Origin: Nakamurella multipartita DSM 44233
Lineage (GTDB): Bacteria > Actinomycetota > Actinomycetes > Mycobacteriales > Nakamurellaceae
NCBI RefSeq assembly: GCF_000024365.1
Contig: NC_013235.1
Span: 2,666,001 to 2,730,000, forward strand
Reading direction: 5' to 3'
Length of the DNA: 64,000 nt
Position numbers and translations under genes: made by a program. The notes below the pieces were generated by a model, which was given only the letters and a program-made list of their open reading frames with translations, was not told where the DNA came from and searched no databases. Shown here one piece after another: positions 35,459 through 44,879 of this stretch; the stretch's first letter is position 1; every line of letters begins with the position of its first letter.

Positions 35459-35555
35459 CTAGACTCCGCGCCCGCAACGACGGGGAGCGTGCGAAGGGGA
35501 TCGTGGGCCGGGCGGACCGGCGCTCGGCCCGCCCGCTCTGGTCTAGCCTGCGACG

Positions 35556-35924
35556 ATGCACCGGATCTTCACCACCAGCGTCGCCTCGGTCTACCCGCAC
35601 TATGTGGCCAAGGTGGAGCGCAAGGGGCGGACCAAGGCCGAACTGGACGAGGCGATCGGCTGGCTCACCGGCTTCGACGAGGCCCAGCTACAGCACCACC
35701 TGGACGCCGGGACAACGTTCCAGGAGTTCTTCGCCGGCGCCCGGCTCAACCCCCATGCCTCACTGATCACCGGAACGGTCTGCGGCGTGCGGGTCCAGGA
35801 CGTGCCGGACCCGCTGATGCGCCAGATCCGGTACCTGGACAAGCTGGTGGACGAGATCGCCAAGGGCAAGGCGATGGACAAGGTGCTTCGCGGCGGCCCG
35901 TCCCGGGCCGGGTCGACCGGCTGA
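35556..35924 (+). CDS. DUF2200 family protein
   Basis: A 122-residue protein that matches the DUF2200 family along nearly its whole length: [64 protein letters not shown] and the C-terminal [25 protein letters not shown]. It is a soluble, single-domain family of unknown function found widely in bacteria. It lies just beyond the IS pair, so its original upstream context was the sensor operon. The last 10 residues after the family end are low complexity. Confidence 0.88.
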   Translation: MHRIFTTSVASVYPHYVAKVERKGRTKAELDEAIGWLTGFDEAQLQHHLDAGTTFQEFFAGARLNPHASLITGTVCGVRVQDVPDPLMRQIRYLDKLVDEIAKGKAMDKVLRGGPSRAGSTG

Positions 35925-35945
35925 TCGGCGCGGAGTGGGCCGAGC

Positions 35946-35959
35946 AGGACCTATGGCCG
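35946..35959. promoter_or_regulatory. DosR-like palindrome upstream of the APH/ATPase gene
   Basis: AGGACCTATGGCCG matches the GGGAC-N4-GGCCC pattern at most core positions (GGACCTATGGCC) and sits about 73 bases before the ATG at 36032. Confidence 0.45.
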
Positions 35960-36031
35960 TGGTCGATCCGGCCGGTGCGGTCCACCCTGAGGGGCGGACG
36001 GCTTCGCGGCGGCCGACGGGGGTGATGCGGG

Positions 36032-37599
36032 ATGGCTGGCTCACCGGCTCCCACCCGTCCGGGGTCCGACGGCCGGGTCGTCGCCGACGACATCGGTCCG
36101 GCGTCGCGGGAGACCCACAGCGGTGTGGTGCTGCTGCTGGGTGAGCGCGCCTACAAGTTCAAGAAGCCGATCGATCTGGGATTCCTGGACTTTCGCAGCG
36201 TCCCGGCGCGGGCCGAGTGCTGCCGGCGGGAGGTGGAGCTCAATCGACGGCTCGCGCCGGACGTCTATCTGGGTCTCGGGCGGCTGAGCGGCCCCACCGG
36301 CGGGCCCGACGAACCCACCGTCGTGATGCGCCGGATGCCCGAGCGCACCCGGCTGACGACACTGGTGCGCGACGGCGCCGAGCTGACCGCCGTCATGGAC
36401 CGGATCGCCCGGATGATGGCCACCTTCCACGCCACCGCCCGGCGTGCGCCCGAGATCGACGCCGCGGCCCGGCCGCCGGCCATCCTGCGGCGTTGGGAGT
36501 CCACCTTCGCCGACGTGCGGCGGGACTCCACGACGGTGCTGGCGGCCGCCGACGTCGACCGGGCCGACCACCTCGTGCACGAGTTCCTGATCGGCCGCGA
36601 CCGGTTGTTCCAGGACCGGATCCGGCAAGGCCGGATCGTCGACGGCCACGGGGACCTGTTGTGCGACGACATCTTCTGCCTGCCCGACGGGCCCCGGGTG
36701 CTGGACTGCCTGGAATTCGACGATCGGTTGCGCTTCGTCGACGGTCTGGACGATATCGCCTTCCTGGCCATGGATCTGGAGCATCTGGGAGCTCTGTCGC
36801 TGGCCCGGCTGCTCGTCGACCGGTACACCGATTACGCGGCCGACCCGGCACCGGGGTCACTGTGGCATCACTACCTCGCCTACCGGGCGTACGTCCGGGT
36901 CAAGGTGGCGTGCTGCGCCATCGACAGGGCGACCCGGACGCGGCGGCTCAGGCGCGATCGCTGGCCGCATTGGCCGGCGAGCACCTGCGTGCGGGCCGGG
37001 TCCACCTGATCCTGATCGGCGGCCTGCCGGGCAGCGGCAAGAGCACGGTGGCGGCCAGCACCGCGGACCTGCTCTCGGCGGTGTTGATCTCCAGCGACGT
37101 CACCCGGCAGGCCGCCGCTGCGGGGGAGGGGGTGCTGACCGCCGCCGCGTCGGCGGCGTACCGTCGCGGCCGCTACGACCGGCCGCATCTCGCGCGCACC
37201 TACGGCGAGCTCCTGCGGCGGGCCGAGCTGTGCCTGGGCGCGGGGGACACGGTGGTGGTGGACGCCTCGTTCACCCAGGCCGGCTACCGGGCCGCCGCCG
37301 CGGAGGTCGCCGCGCGCACCCACGCCGATCTGGTGCCGATGTCCTGCCAGGCGCCCACAGCCGTGCGCAACGACCGGCTCCGTCGACGCCCACCCGGCCC
37401 CTCCGAAGCCACCCCGGAGATCGCCGAGCGGATGGCCCGGGACGAAGATCCTTGGCCCGACGCCATCGTCGTGGACACGGCCGGATCCATCGACGACACG
37501 ATGCGGCGGGTCCGGCAGATCGTCGGCCCCCCAGTCGGGACTTTCGACCATTCCCCGGGCCCGCCCGCCCGAGCAGGATCCAGGTCACAGGGCCGATGA
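36032..37599 (+). pseudogene. Bifunctional APH-like phosphotransferase / P-loop ATPase (Rv2004c-like), broken by a 1-base frameshift
   Basis: A two-domain protein. From 36032, about 300 residues form an aminoglycoside-phosphotransferase-like kinase (ERAYKFKKPIDLGFLDF, catalytic DGHGDLLCDDIF, LDCLEFDDRLRFVDGLDDIAF). At CCAID the frame shifts; one missing C at about 36923-36926 (cgac-agg to cgacc-agg) restores QGDPDAAAQAR and leads to a zeta-toxin/kinase-like P-loop domain with GGLPGSGKST. Joined length is about 522 residues, like the DosR-regulon protein Rv2004c of M. tuberculosis. The substrate is unknown. A DosR-like box precedes it. Confidence 0.85.
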
Positions 37600-37610
37600 A
37601 GGAGCCGAGG

Positions 37611-38036
37611 ATGCGAGTCCGCGACGTGATGTCTCATCCGGTGATCACCGTGGCCCCGACGACCGAGGCGGCGATCGCGGCCAGAGTGCTGTACTCCCAT
37701 GGCTTCACGGCCTTGCCGGTGGTCGACGACGGCCGGCTGGTCGGCATCGTCACCGAAGCCGATCTGATCACGGCCCCGCCCGAGGACGGGGCCCACCGGT
37801 GGCGTCGCGGCTCGGCCACCGGCCCGCTGCGAGTGGGCGAGGTGATGACCAGCCCGGTCGAGTCGCTGACCCCGGGGGCGGAGGCGGTCGACGCCGCCCG
37901 GATCATGGTCGACGAGCGGATCCGGTGCCTGCCGATCGTCGACGGCCGCCACGTGGTCGGCATTCTCACCCGCCGGGATCTGCTGGAGGCCGGGGTCGTC
38001 GACACCCGCCCGAGCGAACGCGAGCCCAATTACTGA
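37611..38036 (+). CDS. CBS-pair domain protein (hypoxic response protein 1-like)
   Basis: A 141-residue protein made of two CBS motifs: RVRDVMSHPVITVAPTTEA to LPVVDDGRLVGIVTEADLI, and RVGEVMTSPVESLTPGAEA to LPIVDGRHVVGILTRRDLLEA. The pair forms a Bateman module that binds adenosyl ligands and senses energy state. The layout matches HRP1 (Rv2626c), though without its zinc-binding cysteines. The ATG at 37611 has AGGAG six bases upstream; an ATG at 37596 overlaps the previous gene's stop and is less likely. Confidence 0.88.
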   Translation: MRVRDVMSHPVITVAPTTEAAIAARVLYSHGFTALPVVDDGRLVGIVTEADLITAPPEDGAHRWRRGSATGPLRVGEVMTSPVESLTPGAEAVDAARIMVDERIRCLPIVDGRHVVGILTRRDLLEAGVVDTRPSEREPNY

Positions 38037-38062
38037 CCGTCGAGGTGCTTGGGGGTAGGACA

Positions 38063-38479
38063 ATGTCGCCATTCGAACCGCCGCCCGAACCGGGTCGGTC
38101 CACCGAGATCCGCCGGGTGCGGCGCAGCCGTCGCGACCGGGTCCTCGGTGGAGTCTGCGGCGGGCTGGGTCGTTACCTGAACGTCGACCCGGTCCTGCTG
38201 CGCATCGCCGCCGTGGCCTTGGCCCTGTCCGGCGGGGTGGGTGTGCTGGCCTACCTGATTGCCTGGATCGTGATTCCGGAACAGACCGGTCCGGACGAGC
38301 AGCCGCTGCCGCCGCGGGCGGACCGGAACCAGATCGCCTTGGTCGTCGGGACCGTTCTGGTCGGCATCGGGGTGCTGCTGCTGGCGCAGCGGATCCTGCC
38401 GTGGCTGGGCGCGCCCATCCTGTGGCCGGTCGTGGTGGTGGGCATCGGTGTGGTCGTGCTGCTTTCGGCACGGCGCTGA
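38063..38479 (+). CDS. PspC domain-containing membrane protein
   Basis: A 138-residue protein with an N-terminal PspC domain (RRVRRSRRDRVLGGVCGGLGRYL, VDPVLLRIAAVALALSGGVGVLAYLIAW) containing one membrane helix. About 30 soluble residues follow, then a C-terminal hydrophobic pair (QIALVVGTVLVGIGVLLLA and ILWPVVVVGIGVVVLL). PspC-type proteins take part in membrane stress responses. It lies 26 bases after the CBS gene and 12 before the next start, suggesting one operon. Confidence 0.87.
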   Translation: MSPFEPPPEPGRSTEIRRVRRSRRDRVLGGVCGGLGRYLNVDPVLLRIAAVALALSGGVGVLAYLIAWIVIPEQTGPDEQPLPPRADRNQIALVVGTVLVGIGVLLLAQRILPWLGAPILWPVVVVGIGVVVLLSARR

Positions 38480-38491
38480 TTGCGGCTCCGG

Positions 38492-41272
38492 ATGGCTCGC
38501 CAGACGGGTTCGGGGCTGTCCCCGGCCAGGGGCCCGGACGCCGTCAGCGCAGACGCCCGCACCGCGGACACCTTCACCGCCGACACCTTCACCGCGGACA
38601 CCTTCACCGCGGACACCTTCACCGCGGACGCCCTCACCGTGGACGGTCGCATCGTGCGGCTACGCCCGGTGGGCCCCGGGGATGCGGACGCGCTGCGTGA
38701 TCTGCATCGGGCCATCTCGGACGACTCGCTCTACCTGCGCTTTTTCGGCCTGAGCCGGAGCGCGGCGATGGACTACGTCGACCGCCTGGTCACACCGCAG
38801 GACGGCCGATTGACGGTGGCCGCCTGGCTGGCCGATCGGCTGGTCGCCGTGGCCTCGTGCGAACGCACCGATGCCAGCACGGCCGAGGTCGCGTTGCTGG
38901 TGGCCGACGACTGCCACCGGCTGGGCATCGGCACGCTGATGCTGGAACACCTGGCGGCGCGGGCCCGGGCGCACGGCCTGCGCCGGTTCACCGCGGAGAT
39001 TCTCGCGCAGAACGAGTTGGCCCTGCGGACCCTGCGAGATCTCGGTCTGGGCATGTCCACGACCTGGGAGAGCGGGACGGCGCTGGTGGAAATGGATCTG
39101 CGACCCGACGACGACACGATCCGGTCGGTCCACCGGCGGGGTTGGTCGGCCGAGCGAGCCAGTGTGCGGCACCTATTGGCTCCGGCGTCGGTGGCCGTGA
39201 TCGGGGCCGGCCAGGACCCGTCCGCGGTCGGACACCAGGTGCTGCGCAACCTCATCGACGGCGGCTTCACCGGATCGCTGGTGGCGGTCAATCCGCATCA
39301 CGACGCAGTGCTCGGCGTACCGTGCGTGCCCTCGCCGGCCCAGCTGCCGTGCGGGATCGACCTGGCCATCGTGGCGATCCCGGCCGCGGGCGTCCTGGAC
39401 GTGGTGCGGGGCTGCGGCGCCCGCCACACGCGGGCGATGGTGATCCTCACGGCCGGATTCGGCGAGGCCGGCGCGGCCGGACGGAGCCGTCAGGACGAGA
39501 TCCTGGCGGCCGCCCGGCAGGACGGGATGCGCCTGGTCGGCCCGAATTGCCTCGGGTTGATCAACACCGACCCGGCCGTGCGGCTGAACGCGACCTTCAC
39601 CGACCTGCCGGTGCCGGCGGGACCGCTGGGCCTGGTGTCGCAGTCCGGCGCCCTGGGCATCGGCGTACTGGACGCCGCCGGCCGGGCCGGACCGGGGGTG
39701 GCGCAATTCGTCTCGATCGGCAATCGCGCCGATGTGAGCAGCAACGACCTGCTGGCGGCCTGGGCGGACGAGGACCGGATCCGGGTGGTCGCCCTCTACC
39801 TGGAGTCGGTGGGCAACCCGCGCACGTTCGCCCGGGTCGCTCGCCGGGTGGCCGACCGCAAGCCGGTGATCGCGATCAAGTCGGGACGGTCGGCGGCCGG
39901 GCGGCGGGCCGGCCGCTCGCACACCGCGGCCGCCGCGACGGGCGATGTCGTGATCGACGCATTGTTCCGGCAGGCCGGCGTCCTGCGGGTGGACACGATG
40001 GAGCAGATGCTCGATGCCGCGCGGGTGCTGTGCGACCAGCCGGTCCCGAGCGGCTGCCGCCTGGCCGTCGTCGGCAATTCCGGCGGCCCCCAGATCCTGG
40101 CCGCGGATGCTGCGTCCGCGGCCGGGCTGGAGGTCGTCGAGTTGGCCCCGGGGACCCGGCGGGCCCTGCGCCAAGTGGTGCCCGACGCGGCATCGGCGGA
40201 CAACCCGGTCGACCTCGGGTCGGCAGCCACCCCGGTCCAGGTCGGCGATGCCCTGTCCGTGCTGCTCGCCGCGGACGAGGTCGACGCCATCCTGGCCGTC
40301 GTCACCCGGACCGCGGTGACCGATCTGCCGGCCGTGCTGGACCGCATCGCGGCCGCGGCCGGCGGCGACAAACCCGTCGTGGCATGCTGTGTCGGCGAAA
40401 CGGCGGAATCCGTTCGCGTCCCCGGTGCGGCGGACCGGCGCCTACCGGTGTTCGGCTTCCCCGAACCGGCCGCGGCCGCCCTGGCCGTGGCGGCGCGGTA
40501 CGGGCGGATTCGGTCCGCCGACGGGCCCGGGCACCCGGCCCGCCCCGCCGGGATCGATCGGGAGCAGGCGGCCGCGATCGTCACCGGAGCGCTGGCCGCC
40601 GGCGCCGGGTGGCTGACCGCCGCCGAGGTCGAGCGGCTGCTGGCCGCCTATGGCTTGCCCACCTGCCCGCAGCGGCCGGCCACCGGCGTCGCGCAGGCCC
40701 TCATCGCGGCCGGGGAACTCGGCTACCCGGTCGTGGTCAAGCTCGCCGACCCGGGGCTGCACAAGACCGACGTCGGCGGGGTCCGGCTGGGCCTGGTCGA
40801 CGAGCGGGCCCTGCGCGCCGCCGTCGCCGACCTGACCGGCGGCCGACCCCGGGCCCTGCTCCTGCAGCCGATGGTGCCGCCGGGGTTGGAGTTCATCGTC
40901 GGGGCGGTGCAGCACGACCACTTCGGGGCGGTGCTGATGGTGGGCGCCGGGGGCGTGTTCACCGACCTGGTGGCCGACCGCGCCTTCCGGCTGGCTCCGG
41001 TCGGCCCGGGCGACGCCGCCGCGATGCTGGACGAGCTGCGCATGGCGCCGATGCTCGACGGTTATCGCGGCGCCCCGGCCGTCTCCCGAGAACGGTTGGC
41101 CGACCTGCTGATCCGGGTTGGGTCGGTGGTCGAGGACCTCGGCGAGGTCGCCGAACTGGACCTGAACCCGGTCATCGGCCGAGGGACCGAGCTGATGATC
41201 GTCGATGCGCGGATCCGGGTCGCCGCGGTCCCACCCCGCCCCGACCCGCTGGTCCGGCGGCTGCCACTCTGA
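38492..41272 (+). CDS. GNAT acetyltransferase fused to ADP-forming acyl-CoA synthetase-like domains (PatZ/Pat-type)
   Basis: A protein of about 926 residues from the ATG at 38492. After a tandem TFTAD repeat (residues about 26-50) comes a GNAT domain (IVRLRPVGPGDADALRDLH, RLGIGTLMLEHLAARARAHG). Then follow the CoA-binding domain (APASVAVIGAGQDPSAVGHQVL), the succinyl-CoA-synthetase-like flavodoxin domains (LVGPNCLGLINTDP, GLVSQSGALG with the conserved SGALG) and a C-terminal ATP-grasp domain (YPVVVKLADPGLHKTDVGGVRLGL, DLNPVIG). It is likely a protein lysine acetyltransferase regulating metabolic enzymes such as acetyl-CoA synthetase. The N-terminal GNAT placement is the actinobacterial order. 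Confidence 0.88.
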   Translation: MARQTGSGLSPARGPDAVSADARTADTFTADTFTADTFTADTFTADALTVDGRIVRLRPVGPGDADALRDLHRAISDDSLYLRFFGLSRSAAMDYVDRLVTPQDGRLTVAAWLADRLVAVASCERTDASTAEVALLVADDCHRLGIGTLMLEHLAARARAHGLRRFTAEILAQNELALRTLRDLGLGMSTTWESGTALVEMDLRPDDDTIRSVHRRGWSAERASVRHLLAPASVAVIGAGQDPSAVGHQVLRNLIDGGFTGSLVAVNPHHDAVLGVPCVPSPAQLPCGIDLAIVAIPAAGVLDVVRGCGARHTRAMVILTAGFGEAGAAGRSRQDEILAAARQDGMRLVGPNCLGLINTDPAVRLNATFTDLPVPAGPLGLVSQSGALGIGVLDAAGRAGPGVAQFVSIGNRADVSSNDLLAAWADEDRIRVVALYLESVGNPRTFARVARRVADRKPVIAIKSGRSAAGRRAGRSHTAAAATGDVVIDALFRQAGVLRVDTMEQMLDAARVLCDQPVPSGCRLAVVGNSGGPQILAADAASAAGLEVVELAPGTRRALRQVVPDAASADNPVDLGSAATPVQVGDALSVLLAADEVDAILAVVTRTAVTDLPAVLDRIAAAAGGDKPVVACCVGETAESVRVPGAADRRLPVFGFPEPAAAALAVAARYGRIRSADGPGHPARPAGIDREQAAAIVTGALAAGAGWLTAAEVERLLAAYGLPTCPQRPATGVAQALIAAGELGYPVVVKLADPGLHKTDVGGVRLGLVDERALRAAVADLTGGRPRALLLQPMVPPGLEFIVGAVQHDHFGAVLMVGAGGVFTDLVADRAFRLAPVGPGDAAAMLDELRMAPMLDGYRGAPAVSRERLADLLIRVGSVVEDLGEVAELDLNPVIGRGTELMIVDARIRVAAVPPRPDPLVRRLPL
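38567..38641 (+). repeat. 15-bp in-frame tandem repeat (TFTAD)
   Basis: Four near-identical 15-base copies of GACACCTTCACCGCG and a fifth diverged copy, encoding DTFTA units near the N-terminus of the acetyltransferase fusion. Being in frame, copy number could vary without breaking the gene. Confidence 0.9.
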
Positions 41273-41290
41273 CGACGCCGGCCATCACGC

Positions 41291-43054
41291 TCAGGCGAGC
41301 GGGTCGGTCGGCAACGGAGACTGGTGCACACCCTGCGGCAGCTGCCCGTGGCTGGTCCGGTACCAGGTCAGGTAACCCTCCACCGCCGTCGGCAAGGTGG
41401 GATAGATGCGCTGCGAGCCGATCTGGCCCACGAAGCCGATCGCGTCCAGGTCGGCGAGCAGGTCCTGCTTGACCCGAGCCATCGCGAAGACGATGCCGCG
41501 CCGGTCCAGTTCGGCGGCCAGCTGACCGAGCGTGTCCGCGGCCGTGATGTCGATCCCCACGTTCGCCTCGGCGTTCATGATGAACCACTGGACCCGTTCG
41601 CCACCGGCCCCGTTCCCGCCGACCTCGACGGCGGCCAGCGCCCGATGCCGGAAGTCCTCGGCGTTGGCGAAGCACAGCGGGGCGTCGTAGCGGTAGACGA
41701 CCAGGCCCGGAACGCACTGCGCGGAGGGGTAGTCATCGACGTCGTGCATGCCGGCGACCCCGGGCACGTAGCCCAGGATCCCGTCATGGGGCCGAGCCAC
41801 CCGGCGGAGCAGGTCGACGACCGACAGGGCGATGGCCACCACGACGCCGACGATGACGCCCAGGCCGATCACGGCGACCGTGGTGACCAACTCGCTCTTG
41901 CGGAACGCGGCAATCCGTCGCAACTCCGGACCGTCGATCAGTTTCACCGCGGCGTAGACGACCAGCGCACCCAGCGCCGGCCGAGGGAACACGGCCAGCA
42001 GGGGACCGGCGGCCAATAGGGTCACCAGCACCACGACCATGGCGACCAGCGAGTACAGCTGGGTCCGCGCGCCGACCGCGGCGGCGATCGCGGTCCGGCT
42101 GCCGCTCGAGCTCACCGGGAAGCCGTGGAACACCGACGACGAGGCATTGGCCAGGCCGAGGGCCAACCACTCCTGGTTGGCGTCGATCGACTGGTTCTGC
42201 TTGAGGGCGAAAGCACGCGCGGTCAGGACATTGTCGGTGTAACCGACGAAGGCCACGCCGACCGCCGGGATGGCCAGCACGGACAGGCTGTCCATGCCCA
42301 GGCCGGGCAGCGCCGGGGTCGGCAGGCCGACCGGGACCGCGCCCACCACGTCGATGCCGTGCTCGCCCAACGAGAACAGCGCGACGACCGCGGCGGCCAG
42401 GACGACGGTGATCAGCGGACCGGGTAGGCGGGGGGCGAAGTGCTGGAACGCGAACAGGGTCAGCACCAACGCCAGGGACAGAATGACTGTCGGCCAACGG
42501 ATCTGGTCGATGCCGCGGACGAACGAGGCCATCTCGCCGAGGAGATCGTCACCGCTGACCGGCACCCCGGTGACCTTCGCCAGCTGGCCCACGATCATGA
42601 TCACGGCAACGCCGGCCATGTAGCCGATCAGCACCGGTTTGGACAGCAGATCGGCCAGGAACCCCAGCCGCAGCAGTCGCCCGAGTAGGCAGATGGCGCC
42701 GGTGAGCAGGGCCAGGGTGGCGGCCAGCGAGGCGTACCGCACCGGGTCACCGGCCGCCAACGGCATGAGCACCACCGCTGTCATCAAAGCGGTGGTCGAC
42801 TCCGGTCCGACCGAGAGCTGGCGCGAGGAACCGACGAACGCGTAGATCGCCAGCGGGCCGATGATCGCCCACAGCCCGACCACCGGCGGCAGGCCGGCGA
42901 CCTCGGCGTAGGCCATCACCTGCGGGACCAGGTAGGCCGCGACGGTCAGTCCGGCCAGGACGTCCCGGGACAGCCAGCTCCGCCGATAGCTGCGGAACTG
43001 CCCGGCACCGCCCAGCAGCGGTGTCAGGCAGTTGACGCGTCGCCAGCCCTTCAT
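41291..43054 (-). CDS. SulP family inorganic anion transporter with STAS domain
   Basis: A 587-residue SLC26/SulP transporter for sulfate, bicarbonate or similar anions. The membrane domain (about residues 25-420) begins LSRDVLAGLTVAAYLVPQVMAYAEVAGLPP, the family signature, and includes VGYTDNVLTARAFALKQNQ and GFPVSSSGSRTAIAAAVGAR. The C-terminal cytoplasmic STAS domain spans residues about 440-560 (GLVVYRYDAPLCFANAEDFR, IMNAEANVGIDITAADTL). The start is the ATG at 43054. It sits between the acetyltransferase and phosphate transporter genes. Confidence 0.92.
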   Translation of the reverse strand: MKGWRRVNCLTPLLGGAGQFRSYRRSWLSRDVLAGLTVAAYLVPQVMAYAEVAGLPPVVGLWAIIGPLAIYAFVGSSRQLSVGPESTTALMTAVVLMPLAAGDPVRYASLAATLALLTGAICLLGRLLRLGFLADLLSKPVLIGYMAGVAVIMIVGQLAKVTGVPVSGDDLLGEMASFVRGIDQIRWPTVILSLALVLTLFAFQHFAPRLPGPLITVVLAAAVVALFSLGEHGIDVVGAVPVGLPTPALPGLGMDSLSVLAIPAVGVAFVGYTDNVLTARAFALKQNQSIDANQEWLALGLANASSSVFHGFPVSSSGSRTAIAAAVGARTQLYSLVAMVVVLVTLLAAGPLLAVFPRPALGALVVYAAVKLIDGPELRRIAAFRKSELVTTVAVIGLGVIVGVVVAIALSVVDLLRRVARPHDGILGYVPGVAGMHDVDDYPSAQCVPGLVVYRYDAPLCFANAEDFRHRALAAVEVGGNGAGGERVQWFIMNAEANVGIDITAADTLGQLAAELDRRGIVFAMARVKQDLLADLDAIGFVGQIGSQRIYPTLPTAVEGYLTWYRTSHGQLPQGVHQSPLPTDPLA

Positions 43055-43098
43055 GGGCCCGGCTCAATGCCCGAGGGGAATGATCAGCTCGCCGATCG

Positions 43099-44277
43099 TC
43101 ATGGCCGACCCGTTCCGACGGCGTCCAGGGGGTCGCTCCCACCCGTTCGGTCACCGGCGGCACTGATCCGGACCTCGGTCGAGTCGTTGACCGTGCCGCT
43201 GGACACCGGGGCCCGCCGGGACACGGCGTAGATGCCCACCGATCCGAGGATCAGCAGCGCCAGCACGACCAGCACGCCCACCGGGCCGGACAGCGCCACC
43301 GCGGCCGCCAGCGCGCCGACCACGGCCGCCGCCGGCAGGGTCAGCAGCCACCCGTAGACGATGCGGCGGGCGGTCGACCAGCGCACCTCGACCGGCCGGC
43401 GGCCCACTCCGGTGCCCACGATCGAGCCGGAGCAGACCTGGGTGGTGGACAGGCCGAAGCCCAGGTGCGACGAGGCGAGAATAGCAGTGGCCGAGGCGGT
43501 CTCGGCGGCGAAGCCCTGGGGGGAGCGGATGTCGACGATGCCGCGGCCCATCGTCCGCATGATCCGCCAGCCGCCGGACAGGGTGCCCAGGCCGATCGCC
43601 ACTCCGGCACTGGCGATCACCCACAACTGCGGGCCGGTACCCGACGCCTGGTAGCCGGCCGTGATCAGGACCAGGGTGATGACCCCCATGGTCTTCTGCC
43701 CGTCGCTGGTGCCGTGGGACAGGGCCACCAGGGACGCCGAGACGGTCTGGGCCCGCCGGAACCATCCGGCCGCCGGGCCGTCCTCGGTGTGCGCCACCAG
43801 CCGGTAGATCACCATCGTGGCCAGGCCGGCCGCGAGCGCGGCGATAACCGGGGCCGCGATCGCCGGCAGCAGGATCTTGGACACCACGACGGAGAAGTTG
43901 ACCCCGGACAGGCCGGCGCCGACCAGCACGGCGCCGATCAACCCGCCGAACAACGCGTGCGAGGAACTGGACGGCAGCCCGAACAGCCAGGTCACCAGGT
44001 TCCACAGGATGGCGGCGGCCAGGCCCGCGAAGATCATCGTCGGGGTGACCAGGGCGTCGTCGACGATGCCGCCGGAGATGGTCTTGGCCACGGCGGTGGA
44101 CAGAAAGGCCCCGGCGACGTTGAGCACCGCGGCGATCAGCACCGCGACCCGGGGTCGAAGCGCACCGGTAGCGACCGAGGTGGCCATGGCATTGGCGCTG
44201 TCGTGAAAGCCATTGGTGAAGTCGAAGAACAGCGCCGTTCCGACGACCAGCGCAACCAGCAACATCGTTGTTGTCAT
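43099..44277 (-). CDS. PiT family inorganic phosphate transporter
   Basis: A 392-residue polytopic symporter (metal-phosphate:H+). The duplicated PiT signature is present: FFDFTNGFHDSANAMATSVA near the N-terminus and ALSHGTSDGQKTMGVI in the second half, with ILWNLVTWLFGLPSSSSHAL and CSGSIVGTGVGRRPVEVRW. The ATG at 44277 begins MTTTMLLVAL; the longer open frame upstream is non-coding. The 45-base gap to the SulP gene on the same strand suggests co-transcription. Two DosR-like palindromes lie upstream. Confidence 0.93.
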   Translation of the reverse strand: MTTTMLLVALVVGTALFFDFTNGFHDSANAMATSVATGALRPRVAVLIAAVLNVAGAFLSTAVAKTISGGIVDDALVTPTMIFAGLAAAILWNLVTWLFGLPSSSSHALFGGLIGAVLVGAGLSGVNFSVVVSKILLPAIAAPVIAALAAGLATMVIYRLVAHTEDGPAAGWFRRAQTVSASLVALSHGTSDGQKTMGVITLVLITAGYQASGTGPQLWVIASAGVAIGLGTLSGGWRIMRTMGRGIVDIRSPQGFAAETASATAILASSHLGFGLSTTQVCSGSIVGTGVGRRPVEVRWSTARRIVYGWLLTLPAAAVVGALAAAVALSGPVGVLVVLALLILGSVGIYAVSRRAPVSSGTVNDSTEVRISAAGDRTGGSDPLDAVGTGRP

Positions 44278-44341
44278 GGCTTGGGCAGCACCGCCTTTCG
44301 GGGTCCGGCTGAGCGTAGGGGGGTCCGATTTGCGGCATCCA

Positions 44342-44355
44342 GAGGCGAAGGTCCC
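44342..44355. promoter_or_regulatory. DosR-like palindrome (PiT side)
   Basis: GAGGCGAAGGTCCC (reverse GGGACCTTCGCCTC), 65 bases upstream of the phosphate transporter start, in the gap it shares with the divergent 2TM gene. Confidence 0.45.
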
Positions 44356-44393
44356 TGCCCCTCCCGCGCACGTCGTCCCGGCTCGGCCGGTCG

Positions 44394-44407
44394 GGGACGT
44401 TGGTCCC
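44394..44407. promoter_or_regulatory. DosR-like perfect palindromic box
   Basis: GGGACGTTGGTCCC has perfect GGGAC/GTCCC arms around four bases. It lies 123 bases before the 2TM gene and 117 bases upstream of the phosphate transporter start. Confidence 0.55.
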
Positions 44408-44529
44408 GACCGGGGTGGACCAATGGCGCTGCCCCCGCCCGCGCGCGGGGTCTTCGATGGAGTCAAGAGTTCGCTGGGCTCACCCTGAGCCCGATCCGGA
44501 CGGCAGCACAAGACAGGAGGGACGTCGAC

Positions 44530-44832
44530 ATGGCTGACACGCTCAACCAGTTCCACTCCGAGGAAGCGGCCCTGCGCCAGGTCGCGCTGGGCCGTTTGAA
44601 GAAGCAGTCGGACTTCTGGTTGCACCTGATGATCTACCTGATGGTGAACGGCTTCCTGGTCGTGATCTGGGCGATGACCGGGGTTCCCTTCTTCTGGCCA
44701 GTGTTCCCCATCTTCGGCTGGGGCATCGGCGTCGCGGCCAACGCCTGGGACGTCTTCCTGCGCCACGAACCGACCGAAGCCCAGCTGCAGCGGGAGATGG
44801 CCCGGTTGCGGGCGATGGACAGCGCCGCCTGA
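44530..44832 (+). CDS. 2TM domain-containing protein
   Basis: A 100-residue protein with a helical N-terminus (FHSEEAALRQVALGRLKKQSDFW), two hydrophobic helices (LHLMIYLMVNGFLVVIWAMTG and FFWPVFPIFGWGIGVAANAW) and a charged amphipathic C-terminus. This is the 2TM domain (PF13239-type), often found with two-component or stress genes. AGGAGG at 44515-44520 lies nine bases before the ATG at 44530 and fixes the start. Confidence 0.85.
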   Translation: MADTLNQFHSEEAALRQVALGRLKKQSDFWLHLMIYLMVNGFLVVIWAMTGVPFFWPVFPIFGWGIGVAANAWDVFLRHEPTEAQLQREMARLRAMDSAA

Positions 44833-44879
44833 CCGCGCGACCCCGACCGGGGACGGTGCCGCCCGACCGGCGCGGACCG

